DNA of 64,000 nucleotides from CAZCVI01 sp964502145 (lineage in GTDB: Bacteria > Acidobacteriota > Aminicenantia > UBA2199), in assembly GCA_964502145.1 (NCBI GenBank), contig CAZCVI010000002.1, forward strand, positions 1 to 64,000, in the 5' to 3' direction. This document shows positions 7,761-16,983 of this stretch, one piece after another. Each line of letters starts with the position of its first letter. The first letter of the stretch is position 1. The notes under the pieces are model-generated. The model was given only the letters and a program-made list of their open reading frames with translations, had not been told where the DNA came from and searched no databases. The position numbers and the translations under genes are program-made.

Positions 7761-8672
7761 ATGACACATGACCATTTGGGGCATCATTCAGCGGATGTGA
7801 ACGTTTCAATGGCACGGTTGTTTATCACCATGTGTCTGAATTTCGTGATCACCGCCGTGGAAGTGGTGGGTGGAATACTTTCGGGTAGTCTTTCGTTGTT
7901 ATCCGATGCCCTTCATAATTTTAGCGATGGTATTGCGATCATTATCACCTATATTGCCATCCGTTTAGGCAAGGCTCCCAAAACGGCTAAATACACTTTC
8001 GGTTTGAAACGGGCGGAGATAATCGCGGCAGTGCTTAATGCGGGTACGTTGATCGTGATCTGTTTCTATCTCTTCAAAGAGAGTTACGACCGTTTTGTTT
8101 CTCCGCAAAAAATCACTGGCAGTCTGATGATTATTGTCGCATCAGTGGGATTGGTAGCCAATCTTATCGGTACATGGCTGCTCAAAAAAGGGTCGCGAGA
8201 TAATATCAATATCCGTTCCGCTTATATTCATCTGTTGGGCGATGCCATCTCCAGTATGGCGGTAGTTATTGGCGGTGTTTGCATCACCTTCTTTAAAATT
8301 TATTGGCTCGACCCGTTATTAACGGTATTGATCTCCATCTATATTCTCTACGAGAGCATTGATATCGTGAAAATAGCCATCAACGTCCTGATGATGGGAA
8401 CCCCGGAACACGTGGATATAGAAATTATCCAAAAAGAAGTGGAAAAAATACCGGGAGTCAAAAATATCCACCATGTTCATATTTGGCGACTCAATGAACA
8501 GATGATCCACTTCGAAGCCCACGTGGATGTGGAAGATATGCTGCTCAGCCAGACCACTGCATTAAGCAACCGCATTGAAGAGGAATTGATCTATCACCAC
8601 GGTATTCATCATGTTACCTTGCAATTTGAAGCAGACAAATGCGTATGCAAAGAATTGGTCAATGATAGATGA
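7761..8672 (+). CDS. Cation diffusion facilitator (CzcD/ZitB-like metal exporter)
   Basis: 303 residues, usual for the family. An inner-membrane antiporter that exports Zn2+ or related divalent cations. A His-rich N-terminus (MTHDHLGHH) precedes six predicted membrane helices. The transport site is formed by SDALHNFSDG in helix 2 (Asp and His) and HLLGDAISS in helix 5 (His, Asp), the pattern of zinc-selective members. The cytoplasmic C-terminal domain ends with the ferredoxin-like IHHVHIWRLNE and HHVTLQFE segments. GGGAG lies before the ATG. The gene may be read together with the upstream M23 gene. Metal specificity is inferred from the motif only. Confidence 0.95.
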   Translation: MTHDHLGHHSADVNVSMARLFITMCLNFVITAVEVVGGILSGSLSLLSDALHNFSDGIAIIITYIAIRLGKAPKTAKYTFGLKRAEIIAAVLNAGTLIVICFYLFKESYDRFVSPQKITGSLMIIVASVGLVANLIGTWLLKKGSRDNINIRSAYIHLLGDAISSMAVVIGGVCITFFKIYWLDPLLTVLISIYILYESIDIVKIAINVLMMGTPEHVDIEIIQKEVEKIPGVKNIHHVHIWRLNEQMIHFEAHVDVEDMLLSQTTALSNRIEEELIYHHGIHHVTLQFEADKCVCKELVNDR

Positions 8673-8718
8673 TTTCGTACGAATTTTTGGTAGCAGGGGG
8701 AACTAATTTCCAACTGTT

Positions 8719-9384
8719 CTAGTATGTGCTTAATATACTGCCGCTCAGTCTAACTGGAGGGGTGGCCACGGCATAAGCACCGTGCCGGGTGAATAACCAC
8801 CGGTGAAAATCTTCAAGGGTGCGTATTTTCTCTTGCAACATGAATACCCGTTCCAGTCCCCTCTCCTCTTTTTCTGCTCTTGCTTGTATGACTGTTCCAT
8901 CAAGGTCGTCATTGACATCTGGCACCGCTTCAAAAGACAATTGATAAATAGGGGAGTCCATCCCGGCCTGGGATAAACTGTAAATCCATTGGAAAATAGC
9001 CTTTGTTCTGGGCATATGAAAGTGTGAGGTAATAATCAGCAATTGTTTGAATAACCGGGGTTCCACATGGATAACACGGGAAAAATAGGCATTGCCCATG
9101 GTGTCGTAAGAGGTTGTTTCACAGAGAATTTTCTCCGGTTCCACGCCATGTTCCACCAAATACCGCGCCCCGGCCACGGCTTCAAAAATAGGAAAGCCAG
9201 CGGCATCCAAAAGCGGTGGTTTGTGAGTGGTGCCCGCACTGAGGGCGATAATATAGTCCTGTTGATGAAACTCTATAGCACGATCCAACCGATTCTTCAC
9301 CCAGGGTGGCACAATACCACCCTCACGCACACCACCACCGGGAACGATTATGGCATCATACCCTTCATAACCGCTATCACTCAC
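8719..9384 (-). CDS. YdcF/SanA-like DUF218 family protein
   Basis: About 221 residues. The DUF218 core is visible: DAIIVPGGGVREGG, then NRLDRAIEFH, IALSAGTTHKP and ITSHFHMPRTKAIF, the order seen in SanA/ElyC/YdcF proteins. Those members influence envelope or cell-wall intermediates or bind nucleotides; a precise reaction is not known. No membrane anchor is seen, so it is cytoplasmic and YdcF-like. I chose the GTG at 9384 because AGGAGG (9390-9395) lies 5 nt upstream; a TTG at 9402 in the same frame is less likely. It is the last gene of the minus-strand run, 29 nt after the dehydrogenase-like gene, so probably cotranscribed. Confidence 0.85.
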   Translation of the reverse strand: MSDSGYEGYDAIIVPGGGVREGGIVPPWVKNRLDRAIEFHQQDYIIALSAGTTHKPPLLDAAGFPIFEAVAGARYLVEHGVEPEKILCETTSYDTMGNAYFSRVIHVEPRLFKQLLIITSHFHMPRTKAIFQWIYSLSQAGMDSPIYQLSFEAVPDVNDDLDGTVIQARAEKEERGLERVFMLQEKIRTLEDFHRWLFTRHGAYAVATPPVRLSGSILSTY

Positions 9385-9413
9385 CTCTGCCTCCTGGGGC
9401 AACTCTTACCGCA

Positions 9414-10511
9414 TTACCCGTGCTTTTTCTTGAGATTCCAATTCTCTTCCGCCAGATATCTGCCTTTGAGATGGGTGATAGTATCAATTCGTTTTAAGGC
9501 ATAGTGGATGGCTGCCTGATTGGTTGAAATATTTTGATCATCGGCATATTTCAGGATTTCTAAGACGCGGTCGTAGATATTTTCGGTTTTTTTGATGACC
9601 CGATCTTTAATGTATCCCAGATACTCCTCGGAGACATCAATAATACCACCCGCATTGATGAGAAAATCGGGGGCGTAGAGAATGCCGTGTTTTTTCAAGA
9701 TCATGTCATCATCATCACAAAGCAACTGGTTATTGGCCGGACCCGCGATAATCTGGCAACGGAAATGTGGGGCGTTGGTGGCGGTGATGATCGGACCAAT
9801 CGCACAAGGACAAAGAATGTCGCAGGGTTCGGTATAAATTTGAGCCGGTCCAATTGTTTCATAACCGCTTTTTTTTGCATTTGTTAAGACCTCTTCGCGG
9901 ATATCCGCGACCACCACATGCGCCCCGTTTTCTTTGGCCATCTCAGCCAACAATGTACCGATTTTCCCATAACCCTGGATAATGATCTTTTTCCCTGTCA
10001 GGTTATCGGACCCCCATTTATGTTGGGCTGCCGCCTGGATTCCTTTGAAGGCACCGTAAGTGGCCATCTGGGAATGATTGCCACTACCGCCATAATAATC
10101 GGGCAGACCGGTGAGAAATTGGGTTTCCATGCCAATGTATTCCATGGATTCCTCGGTGACGCCAAAATCTTCGGCAGCAATGTATCTACCGTTAAAACTT
10201 TCAATAAAACGCCCCAGGGAACGAAACAGAGGTTCTTTTTTTTCCATGTTATCCTGTTCCACTACCACCATGTACCCGCCACCGAAATTGAGACCAGCGG
10301 CTGCGGTTTTATAGGTCATGGCCTGGGATAAACGGCACAGATCGAACAAGGCATTGTCCACGGATGTGTATCTATAAATACGGATACCACCAATAGCTGG
10401 ACCCAAAGCGGTGCTGTTAATGGATAAAATGGCCCTTAATTTAACGGTTTTATCGGTATAAAAGGCAATTTGCTCCTGGTTATGTTCTTTCATTAATTCA
10501 AAGATTTTCAT
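9414..10511 (-). CDS. Leucine dehydrogenase-like protein lacking catalytic Lys80
   Basis: 365 residues, aligning end to end with bacterial leucine dehydrogenases (NAD-dependent deamination of branched-chain amino acids). The ELFV fold is complete: MTYKTAAAGLNFGGG, the dinucleotide site IIIQGYGKIGTLLAEM, and NAGGIIDVSEE. Numbering matches the Bacillus enzyme: Lys68 (substrate carboxylate) and Asp115 (AAEDFG) are present, but the catalytic Lys80 of GGGK is Tyr. Family knowledge says Lys80 is needed for deamination, so it may be inactive, regulatory, or use a different substrate. ATG 10511 follows GGAGC and overlaps the butyrate kinase stop by ATGA, implying translational coupling. An upstream in-frame start at 10529 is less likely. 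Confidence 0.88.
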   Translation of the reverse strand: MKIFELMKEHNQEQIAFYTDKTVKLRAILSINSTALGPAIGGIRIYRYTSVDNALFDLCRLSQAMTYKTAAAGLNFGGGYMVVVEQDNMEKKEPLFRSLGRFIESFNGRYIAAEDFGVTEESMEYIGMETQFLTGLPDYYGGSGNHSQMATYGAFKGIQAAAQHKWGSDNLTGKKIIIQGYGKIGTLLAEMAKENGAHVVVADIREEVLTNAKKSGYETIGPAQIYTEPCDILCPCAIGPIITATNAPHFRCQIIAGPANNQLLCDDDDMILKKHGILYAPDFLINAGGIIDVSEEYLGYIKDRVIKKTENIYDRVLEILKYADDQNISTNQAAIHYALKRIDTITHLKGRYLAEENWNLKKKHG

Positions 10512-11626
10512 TTTTGCTCCTGGAACCAATCGGTATATTCAATTTGTTGTGGATAAGAGAGGGGGGCTTCTTCTCCTTTTAACACCCGCAATGCGCCCTG
10601 GGCTAACGCTTTGAGTTCATCCTCGCCGGGGAACACGTGGATATCAGCAATAAAAGATACGCGGTCGCGGATAAGTCCCACGAGGATATCGGAGTAGGCA
10701 GCTCCGCCGGTGAGGACGATGGCGTCGACATCTCCTTTTAACGCGGTAGCCATGGCACCGATCTCCTTGCAAACCTGATAAGCCATGGCTTGCACGATGA
10801 GGCGAAATTTGGGATCGCCCTCTTCGTATTTGCGGTCGGCGTCAATCAAACTTTTGGTCTTTAAGTAACTGAACATGCCACCCTGGCCCACGATCATTTT
10901 TATGGCTTCTGCCTGGGTGAGATTGTTTTTAAAGACATGTTCGATAAAGTCGACCATGGGAAGGGTCCCGGAACGTTCGGGGGTAAACGGGCCGGAACTG
11001 AGGGCTTCGCTGACATCGATCATCCGGCCTTTTTGCAGGGGTGCCACGGAGATACCACCACCCATATGAACGACAATGAGGTTGAGTTGTTCCAAGGGTT
11101 TGCCTAATTTTTGCGAGGCAGCGCGGGCAATGGCTTTGACATTTAATGCATGTACCAGACTGCGGCGTTTGATGGCAACATGCCCGGAGATACGTGCCAC
11201 ATCTTCCAACTCATCGACGCTGGGGGGGTCAACGATATAAGAGGGAATATCGTAATCCCAGCCGATACCGTAGGACAAGATACATCCAAGATTCGAAGCG
11301 TGTTCCCCCTGGACGGCATTTTTGGCATCATTTAACATGGCCTTGTTGATGGAATACGTACCGCTAACCACCGGTCTAATAAGTCCACCCCGGCCTACCA
11401 CGCAGGAGAGCTGGCTGGTATCGAATTTCTCCCGCCGAATCACGTCCAATATCTCCCGTTTCCGAAAGGAGTATTGATCCCATACCCGGCTAAACATGGC
11501 AATCTCCTGGTCATTATGGGCCACGTTCTTTTTTATGAGCAGTTCCTCGTTTTTAAAAATTCCTATTTTAGTGGAAGTGGAACCGGGGTTAATGGTTAAT
11601 ATATAATAGTCTTTATTTGTTTCCAT
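10508..11626 (-). CDS. buk: Butyrate kinase
   Basis: 372 residues, acetate/butyrate kinase family (ASKHA fold). Converts butyryl phosphate plus ADP to butyrate plus ATP, or the isobutyryl equivalent, in the cytosol. Signatures: NPGSTSTKIGIF at the N-terminus, VVHMGGGISVAPLQKGRMIDV, the SGTLPMVDF segment and the adenosine-binding AIVLTGGAAYSDI. Slightly longer than the usual 355-360 residues. A GGAG site precedes the ATG. It sits between two leucine-dehydrogenase-like genes and its stop overlaps the start of the second; no phosphotransbutyrylase gene is in the window, so acyl phosphate must be made by an enzyme encoded elsewhere. Context suggests energy conservation from branched-chain amino-acid or butyryl-CoA metabolism. 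Confidence 0.96.
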   Translation of the reverse strand: METNKDYYILTINPGSTSTKIGIFKNEELLIKKNVAHNDQEIAMFSRVWDQYSFRKREILDVIRREKFDTSQLSCVVGRGGLIRPVVSGTYSINKAMLNDAKNAVQGEHASNLGCILSYGIGWDYDIPSYIVDPPSVDELEDVARISGHVAIKRRSLVHALNVKAIARAASQKLGKPLEQLNLIVVHMGGGISVAPLQKGRMIDVSEALSSGPFTPERSGTLPMVDFIEHVFKNNLTQAEAIKMIVGQGGMFSYLKTKSLIDADRKYEEGDPKFRLIVQAMAYQVCKEIGAMATALKGDVDAIVLTGGAAYSDILVGLIRDRVSFIADIHVFPGEDELKALAQGALRVLKGEEAPLSYPQQIEYTDWFQEQK

Positions 11627-11671
11627 GACAGAACTCCATATCTATATCACATCTTGATAACTCGGCTTCTT

Positions 11672-12739
11672 TTAACATATAATATTCTTAATACAGTCGA
11701 TTTTCTTATACCGTGCCATGGCTTGGGCTTTGGCAATAGCGTGGGCGGATGTTCCCTGTTCGGCTGCATCTTGGAGAATCTGATTCATTAGATTGTAAAT
11801 GATCTTGGTCATTTCAAGCTTTTCTTCTACTTTCCCCAGTTTTAATTTGCGGTCCAAGAGAAAAAGATCACCGGCTGCAATCAGAAAGGAGGGGGCATAA
11901 ATAATTCCTTTTTCATGGACCTTGGGAATCAGTTCATCATGGGTAAAAATATTCAGGGCGGAACCAGCGATCACTTTACAGCGTAACAAGTCAATGTTTT
12001 CGGCATCAAAAATAGAACCCACGGCGCAGGGTACGACAAAGTCTGTATCCATAAAAAGAATGGCCGAAGGCTTGATCATCTCGACATCGGGAAATTTATC
12101 TTCGACTTCTTTCATATTGTCATAAATAAGATCGCTGATATATATCTTGGTTTTTTCTTTTTTGAGGTATTCCACCACGGCCTTGCCTACATTTCCCAGT
12201 CCTTGGATGGCAAAGGAGCGGCCAGCTAGATCGGAAGTGCCGAAGATTTGTTTGGCACAGGCTTTGATGCCCCAGTACACACCGGAAGCGGTAATCTGGG
12301 CGGTAGACTTGGTATTGTCTTTGATCTCCTCGCCGAAAATGGTATTGGTGGTTTCCCGCTGAATATGTTTGAAGTCCTGGGGTTCGGTGCCCAGGTCAGG
12401 GGAGATGATCAAGCGTCCTTTTAAACTTTCCACGAACCGGCCCACGGCGCGCAGGTACGCTTCGGATTTCCCGGTTTTGGGATCACCCAGAAGGAGAGCA
12501 CTACCGCCACCGCTGTCGGTTTCGGTGGTGGCGCCCTGGTAGGTCATCATCTGGGATAACCGCAATGATTCGATCACGGCATCCATATCTGTATCATACT
12601 GGTTCATACGCAACCCGCCAATTGTCTTGCCTAGAGTGGTGTCGTGGAGCGATATGATCATTTTTAAATCGACATCCTTAAAATAATTGAAGATCAATTC
12701 TTCATGGTCCCGTTTCTCCATTTCTTCAAAAATCTTCAT
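11672..12739 (-). CDS. Divergent leucine dehydrogenase-like protein lacking Lys68 and Lys80
   Basis: 355 residues, paralogous to the 9414-10511 protein and to leucine dehydrogenase. The fold signatures remain (IGGLRMNQY, FAIQGLGNVGKAVVEYL, AAGDLFLLD), and Asp115 is kept in SPDLG. However both functional lysines are lost: residue 68 is Gln (MTYQGA) and residue 80 is Ser (GGGS), and the NAGG motif has become IAAGD. This strongly suggests a non-catalytic or repurposed protein, perhaps a partner of the neighbouring paralogue. GGAGG precedes the ATG. It is the first gene of the run dehydrogenase-like, buk, dehydrogenase-like, ydcF-like, behind a good promoter. The fold is confident, the function is not. 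Confidence 0.82.
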   Translation of the reverse strand: MKIFEEMEKRDHEELIFNYFKDVDLKMIISLHDTTLGKTIGGLRMNQYDTDMDAVIESLRLSQMMTYQGATTETDSGGGSALLLGDPKTGKSEAYLRAVGRFVESLKGRLIISPDLGTEPQDFKHIQRETTNTIFGEEIKDNTKSTAQITASGVYWGIKACAKQIFGTSDLAGRSFAIQGLGNVGKAVVEYLKKEKTKIYISDLIYDNMKEVEDKFPDVEMIKPSAILFMDTDFVVPCAVGSIFDAENIDLLRCKVIAGSALNIFTHDELIPKVHEKGIIYAPSFLIAAGDLFLLDRKLKLGKVEEKLEMTKIIYNLMNQILQDAAEQGTSAHAIAKAQAMARYKKIDCIKNIIC

Positions 12740-12844
12740 CCGGTTTCCTCCAATTTATTCTTCCAATTCACATTTTCATATTTCCCTTCGCGTTAGGATT
12801 ACATTAGGATTGCGTTAGGTTTTTAATTTTTTTAGCAATCTATT

Positions 12845-12873
12845 ATAATAGACGAAAAGTGTGCTAAATGCAA
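12845..12873 (-). promoter_or_regulatory. Promoter of the buk operon
   Basis: Minus strand: TTGCAT (12873-12868), 17-nt spacer, TATTAT (12850-12845). Transcription would start near 12838, giving a 5' leader of about 100 nt that carries three copies of GCGTTAGG/CATTAGG. Confidence 0.55.
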
Positions 12874-12894
12874 GACCAAAAATGACAGCAAGGA

Positions 12895-13419
12895 TTATTC
12901 TTTGAGTGTAAAGCGCCATATGCAATAGTAGTCAGGGTTGGTAATATCCGGTGGGCAGGTGATGGGGATGGTTTCGAAGCGTTCGTCGATGGTTTTGGCA
13001 AACAGCCCGTATTCGACGATGCCCACGGACTTGCAGGGGAAATCGGGTAATTTTTTACGCCGTCGTGCGGATTGAACACGACAGGTTTTGACGCGGTATT
13101 CCAAGGTGTGGCCATCTTCATGCACAATGATTTCGTCTTCATTCAACGAGGCATACAAACGGAAGCGCAGGGCTTTTTTTAAGCCGGCCAAACCGGAGTT
13201 CTTGCCCAATTCTAAAAATTCAATGATCCGTTGGGCTTCTACCACGGTGAATTTTCGCCAGCTTTCGGTGTCGATAGTAATGGCGGTATCTATTCCGTAT
13301 TTTTCTTCTACTGACAAGAACCAGCAACCGTCATGGGCCAGCCAGTTTTTAGCGTATAATTGAACCAGTTCCAACAGGTCTTCCCGTGACAGGTCCTGAA
13401 TTTTTTCCACGTCTTTCAT
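12895..13419 (-). CDS. DUF6125 family cytosolic protein
   Basis: 174 residues. The sequence matches the pattern of the DUF6125 family as I know it: an N-terminal helix pair with NWLAHDGCWFLSVEEKYG, a central FLELG/KALRFRLYASLN segment, and the C-terminal TCRVQSARRRKKLPDFPCKS with FAKTIDERFETIPITCPPD and YYCIWRFTL. Four conserved Cys in the second half could hold a metal or an active thiol, and a fold related to thiazoline-carboxylate hydrolases has been suggested for relatives; the reaction is unknown. CAGGAG precedes the ATG. It follows icmF on the same strand with a hairpin element between them; members often occur next to acyl-CoA genes, so a link to that metabolism is plausible. Confidence 0.75.
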   Translation of the reverse strand: MKDVEKIQDLSREDLLELVQLYAKNWLAHDGCWFLSVEEKYGIDTAITIDTESWRKFTVVEAQRIIEFLELGKNSGLAGLKKALRFRLYASLNEDEIIVHEDGHTLEYRVKTCRVQSARRRKKLPDFPCKSVGIVEYGLFAKTIDERFETIPITCPPDITNPDYYCIWRFTLKE

Positions 13420-13459
13420 AGCTTCTCCTGTGTTTTTGTCTTAAATTTACCGGCGGATT

Positions 13460-13552
13460 GTTAAAAGTGTTGTGGACCTACTGGACTGCCAACGCATTTG
13501 TTTTTTGTCCAGATCGTCCACAACACTTTTTAACCATTGCAGTGAATTCAAG
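13460..13552. repeat. Dispersed modular hairpin element, copy 2
   Basis: Arms 13460-13477 and 13516-13534 pair over 18 bp with one bulged base, extended inward by CTGGAC/GTCCAG. The right flank TTGCAGTGAATTCAAG matches CTTGGCAGTGAATCCAGG of the 20.4-kb copy, and the left flank CGGCGGATTG resembles the other copies. It lies between icmF and the DUF6125 gene and could act as an RNA hairpin within that transcript. Confidence 0.7.
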
Positions 13553-13559
13553 TGATTGA

Positions 13560-16500
13560 TTACATGTTCCGGCGATATTGTCCGCCGACTTTATAGAGGG
13601 CATTGGAAATTTGGCCAATCGAACAGGTTTTTACTACTTCCATCAGGGTTTCAAAAATGTTGCCATTATTGATGGCGACCTGTTGCAATTGGTTGAGCAT
13701 GAGTTTGGCTTTTTCCTGGTTGGCTTTTTTGAGGTTTTCCAGCATGGTGACCTGGTACTCTTTTTCCTCGCTGGTGGCGCGGATGACCTCGCCAGGCACG
13801 ACGGTAGGGGAGCCATTGCTGGAGCGGAACGTATTGACCCCGATAATAGGATATTCGCCGGTGTATTTCATATGTTCATAGTGGAGGGATTCTTCCTGGA
13901 TTTTACCGCGTTGGTAATTGGATTCCATGGCACCTAATACGCCGCCGCGCTGGGAAATACGGTCGAATTCTGTGAGCACGGCCTCTTCCACGAGGTCTGT
14001 TAATTCCTCGATAATAAAAGCGCCCTGCACGGGGTTCTCGTTTTTAGCCAGTCCCAGTTCGCGATTGATGATCAACTGGATGGCCATGGCGCGGCGCACG
14101 GAAGCCTCGGTGGGAGTGGTGATAGCTTCGTCATACGCGTTGGTGTGCAGGGAGTTGCAGTTATCGTAAATGGCGTAAAGGGCCTGAAGCGTAGTGCGAA
14201 TATCATTAAAATCAATTTCCTGGGCATGCAGGGAACGACCGGAAGTTTGGATGTGGTATTTTAACATCTGGGAACGGGCATTGCCCTTGTATTTGAGTTT
14301 CATAGCTTTGGCCCAGATGCGCCGCGCTACCCGTCCGATCACAGCATATTCGGGTTCCATGCCATTGGAAAAGAAAAAGGAGAGGTTGGGGGCGAAGTGA
14401 TCGATGGGCATACCGCGGGACAGGTAATACTCGACAAAGGTAAACCCATTGGAAAGGGTGAGGGCCAACTGGGTAATAGGATTGGCGCCAGCCTCTGCTA
14501 TATGATAACCGGAGATGGACACGGAGTAGAAGTTGCGCACGTTGTGGCGAATAAAATAATCCTGGATATCACCCATCATGCGAAGCGCGAATTCAGTGGA
14601 GAAGATACAGGTATTTTGGGCTTGATCCTCTTTTAAAATATCGGCTTGGATGGTGCCGCGAACACGGCAAATCGTCTCGATTTTGATTTTTTCATACACA
14701 TCGGCAGGCAATACCTGATCACCGGTAACACCCAGGAGCATAAGTCCCAGGCCATTGTTTTCTTTGGGCAGTTCTCCCTGGTACGCGGGGCCAAGCAAGC
14801 CTTTATCGGTATAAATCTGCTGGATTTTCCGGGCCACATCGGCTTGTAGACCATGTTCTTTAATATAAAGCTCGCACTCTTGGTCAATGGCGGCGTTCAT
14901 GAAGCAAGCGGTCATGATGGGCGCGGGACCATTGATCGTCATGGACACGGAGGTCTTGGGGTCTGTCAGGTGAAAACCGGAATAAAGCTTTTTGGCATCA
15001 TCCAAACAACAGATGGAAACACCGGCATTGCCGATTTTTCCATAGATATCCGGTCTGCGGTCTGGGTCTTCGCCATAGAGGGTCACGGAGTCAAACGCGG
15101 TGGATAACCGTTTGGCTGGTTGGCCTTTGGACACATAGTGGAACCGTTTATTGGTCCGTTCCGGTCCACCTTCCCCGGCAAACATGCGGGTGGGGTCCTC
15201 ACCTTCGCGTTTAAAGGGGAAGACTCCGGCAGTATAGGGAAATTCACCGGGTACATTTTCCTGTAGATTCCACTGTAACACATCGCCCCAACCCTGGTAG
15301 CGGGGCAGGCAGATTTTCGGAATTTGCAGGTGGGACAAGGATTCCACGTGGGTGATTACCTTGATCTCCTTGTCGCGAACCTTGTACACGTAGTATTCAT
15401 TGCGATAGTTCGCTACTTTTTGGGCCCAGGTGGTCAATATCTTTTTATTCTGGCCGTCCAGGTTGAACTCTATCTCTTTATATAGTTCTTCCAATTGGTT
15501 TTTTAATACCGATTTATCCACACCGGTGAGATCTGCCTGTTGGAGGGCGCGGATCGATTCGTGAATGCCATAGAGTTTTTGGGCCACGTCTTTTTGTTCT
15601 TGGACCCATTGGTTATAGTTGCGGATAGTCTCGGAGATTTCGGAGAGGTAGCGGTTGCGGGTGGGGGGGATGATGAAGATTTTCTCTGACATCTCGTTGA
15701 TGATGTGGAAATTGGATTTGAGGTCCATGCCGGTTTTGGTGGTGATTTTATCCATGACCGTGATATAGAGTTGATTGATACCGGGATCGTTAAATTGCGA
15801 GGCAATAGTGCCGAACACGGGCAGATGGTCGTCGAGGATTTCCTCGTTCCACAGGTTGCGGTTGCGGCGGTATTGTTTCTTCACGTCCCGCAGTGCATCC
15901 AAACTACCGCGTTTATCGAATTTATTGAGGGCGATAATATCGGCAAAATCAAGCATGTCTATCTTTTCCAATTGGGTGCCGGCGCCGTATTCGGGAGTCA
16001 TGACATAGAGACTGATATCGGAGTGATCGGTAATTTCTGTATCTGACTGGCCGATGCCGGACGTTTCCAGGATAATCAGATCAAAAGCAGCGGCTTTTAA
16101 GATATTAATAGCTTCTTTCACATGTTTGGACAGGGCGAGGTTGGATTGACGGGTAGCCAGGGAACGCATGTAGACCCGTTCGTCATTAATGGCATTCATG
16201 CGGATGCGGTCGCCCAGCAATGCACCTCCGGTGCGGCGTTTGGACGGGTCCACGGAGATGATACCCACGGTTTTATCACTAAAATCAATCAGGAAACGCC
16301 CGACCAGTTCATCGACCAGGGAAGATTTCCCAGCACCACCAGTACCGGTAATACCCAGCACCGGCACCTGGGCGTTTTTAGCGATGAGGTCAATTTTATC
16401 CAATATATCCCTGGATTCTTCGGGGAAATTTTCGGCGGCGGAGATGAATTGGGCTATAGCATGAGGGTCCCTGGCTTGAAGTTGATCCAAGGTGCTGGTG

Positions 16501-16955
16501 ATCTCTTTCCCAGTAGAGAAATCACAATGGTAGAGCATGTGATTGATCATGCCTTGCAGGCCCATTTCCCTGCCATCATCGGGAGAATAGATGTGTTGGA
16601 TGCCGTAGTTATGCAGTTCTTGGATTTCATGGGGGAGAATAACGCCGCCACCACCGGCGAATAGTTTAATATGACCGCAGCCTTTTTCCCTGAGCATATC
16701 GTACATGTACTTGAGAAACTCCATGTGCCCGCCCTGGTACGAGGTGATGGCAATGGCCTGGACATCTTCTTGGATGGCGCAATCCACGATCTCACGGACA
16801 GATCTGTTATGACCGAGGTGGATGACTTCACAGCCGGTGGATTGGATGATGCGGCGCATGATATTGATAGCGGCATCGTGTCCATCGAACAATGAGGCCG
16901 CGGTGGCAATACGGATTTTATTTTTGGATTTAAAAGGTTCTATTTCTTTTGACAT
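13560..16955 (-). CDS. icmF: Fused isobutyryl-CoA mutase
   Basis: 1131 residues, the normal length of IcmF. A B12-dependent enzyme that interconverts isobutyryl-CoA and n-butyryl-CoA (some relatives pivalyl-CoA), fused to its own G-protein chaperone. Domain order: B12-binding domain at about residues 14-140, with LFDGHDAAINIMRRI supplying the lower-ligand His; MeaI-type GTPase at about 190-440 with GITGTGGAGKSSLVDEL and SVDPSKRRTGGALLGDRIRM; linker; substrate-binding mutase TIM barrel from about 550 to the end (PYTAGVFPFKREGEDPTRMFAGEG, YHIAEAGANPI). It starts 29 nt downstream of the acyl-CoA dehydrogenase gene, in one operon. It would channel valine-derived isobutyryl-CoA to butyryl-CoA. Confidence 0.97.
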   Translation of the reverse strand: MSKEIEPFKSKNKIRIATAASLFDGHDAAINIMRRIIQSTGCEVIHLGHNRSVREIVDCAIQEDVQAIAITSYQGGHMEFLKYMYDMLREKGCGHIKLFAGGGGVILPHEIQELHNYGIQHIYSPDDGREMGLQGMINHMLYHCDFSTGKEITSTLDQLQARDPHAIAQFISAAENFPEESRDILDKIDLIAKNAQVPVLGITGTGGAGKSSLVDELVGRFLIDFSDKTVGIISVDPSKRRTGGALLGDRIRMNAINDERVYMRSLATRQSNLALSKHVKEAINILKAAAFDLIILETSGIGQSDTEITDHSDISLYVMTPEYGAGTQLEKIDMLDFADIIALNKFDKRGSLDALRDVKKQYRRNRNLWNEEILDDHLPVFGTIASQFNDPGINQLYITVMDKITTKTGMDLKSNFHIINEMSEKIFIIPPTRNRYLSEISETIRNYNQWVQEQKDVAQKLYGIHESIRALQQADLTGVDKSVLKNQLEELYKEIEFNLDGQNKKILTTWAQKVANYRNEYYVYKVRDKEIKVITHVESLSHLQIPKICLPRYQGWGDVLQWNLQENVPGEFPYTAGVFPFKREGEDPTRMFAGEGGPERTNKRFHYVSKGQPAKRLSTAFDSVTLYGEDPDRRPDIYGKIGNAGVSICCLDDAKKLYSGFHLTDPKTSVSMTINGPAPIMTACFMNAAIDQECELYIKEHGLQADVARKIQQIYTDKGLLGPAYQGELPKENNGLGLMLLGVTGDQVLPADVYEKIKIETICRVRGTIQADILKEDQAQNTCIFSTEFALRMMGDIQDYFIRHNVRNFYSVSISGYHIAEAGANPITQLALTLSNGFTFVEYYLSRGMPIDHFAPNLSFFFSNGMEPEYAVIGRVARRIWAKAMKLKYKGNARSQMLKYHIQTSGRSLHAQEIDFNDIRTTLQALYAIYDNCNSLHTNAYDEAITTPTEASVRRAMAIQLIINRELGLAKNENPVQGAFIIEELTDLVEEAVLTEFDRISQRGGVLGAMESNYQRGKIQEESLHYEHMKYTGEYPIIGVNTFRSSNGSPTVVPGEVIRATSEEKEYQVTMLENLKKANQEKAKLMLNQLQQVAINNGNIFETLMEVVKTCSIGQISNALYKVGGQYRRNM

Positions 16956-16983
16956 CTATTTTCACCTCTGGTATTGAGCCGGT

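Noticed and set aside
9385..9402. TTG start at 9402 for the YdcF-like gene
   Set aside because: The GTG at 9384 has a perfect AGGAGG 5 nt upstream, which lies inside the longer frame.
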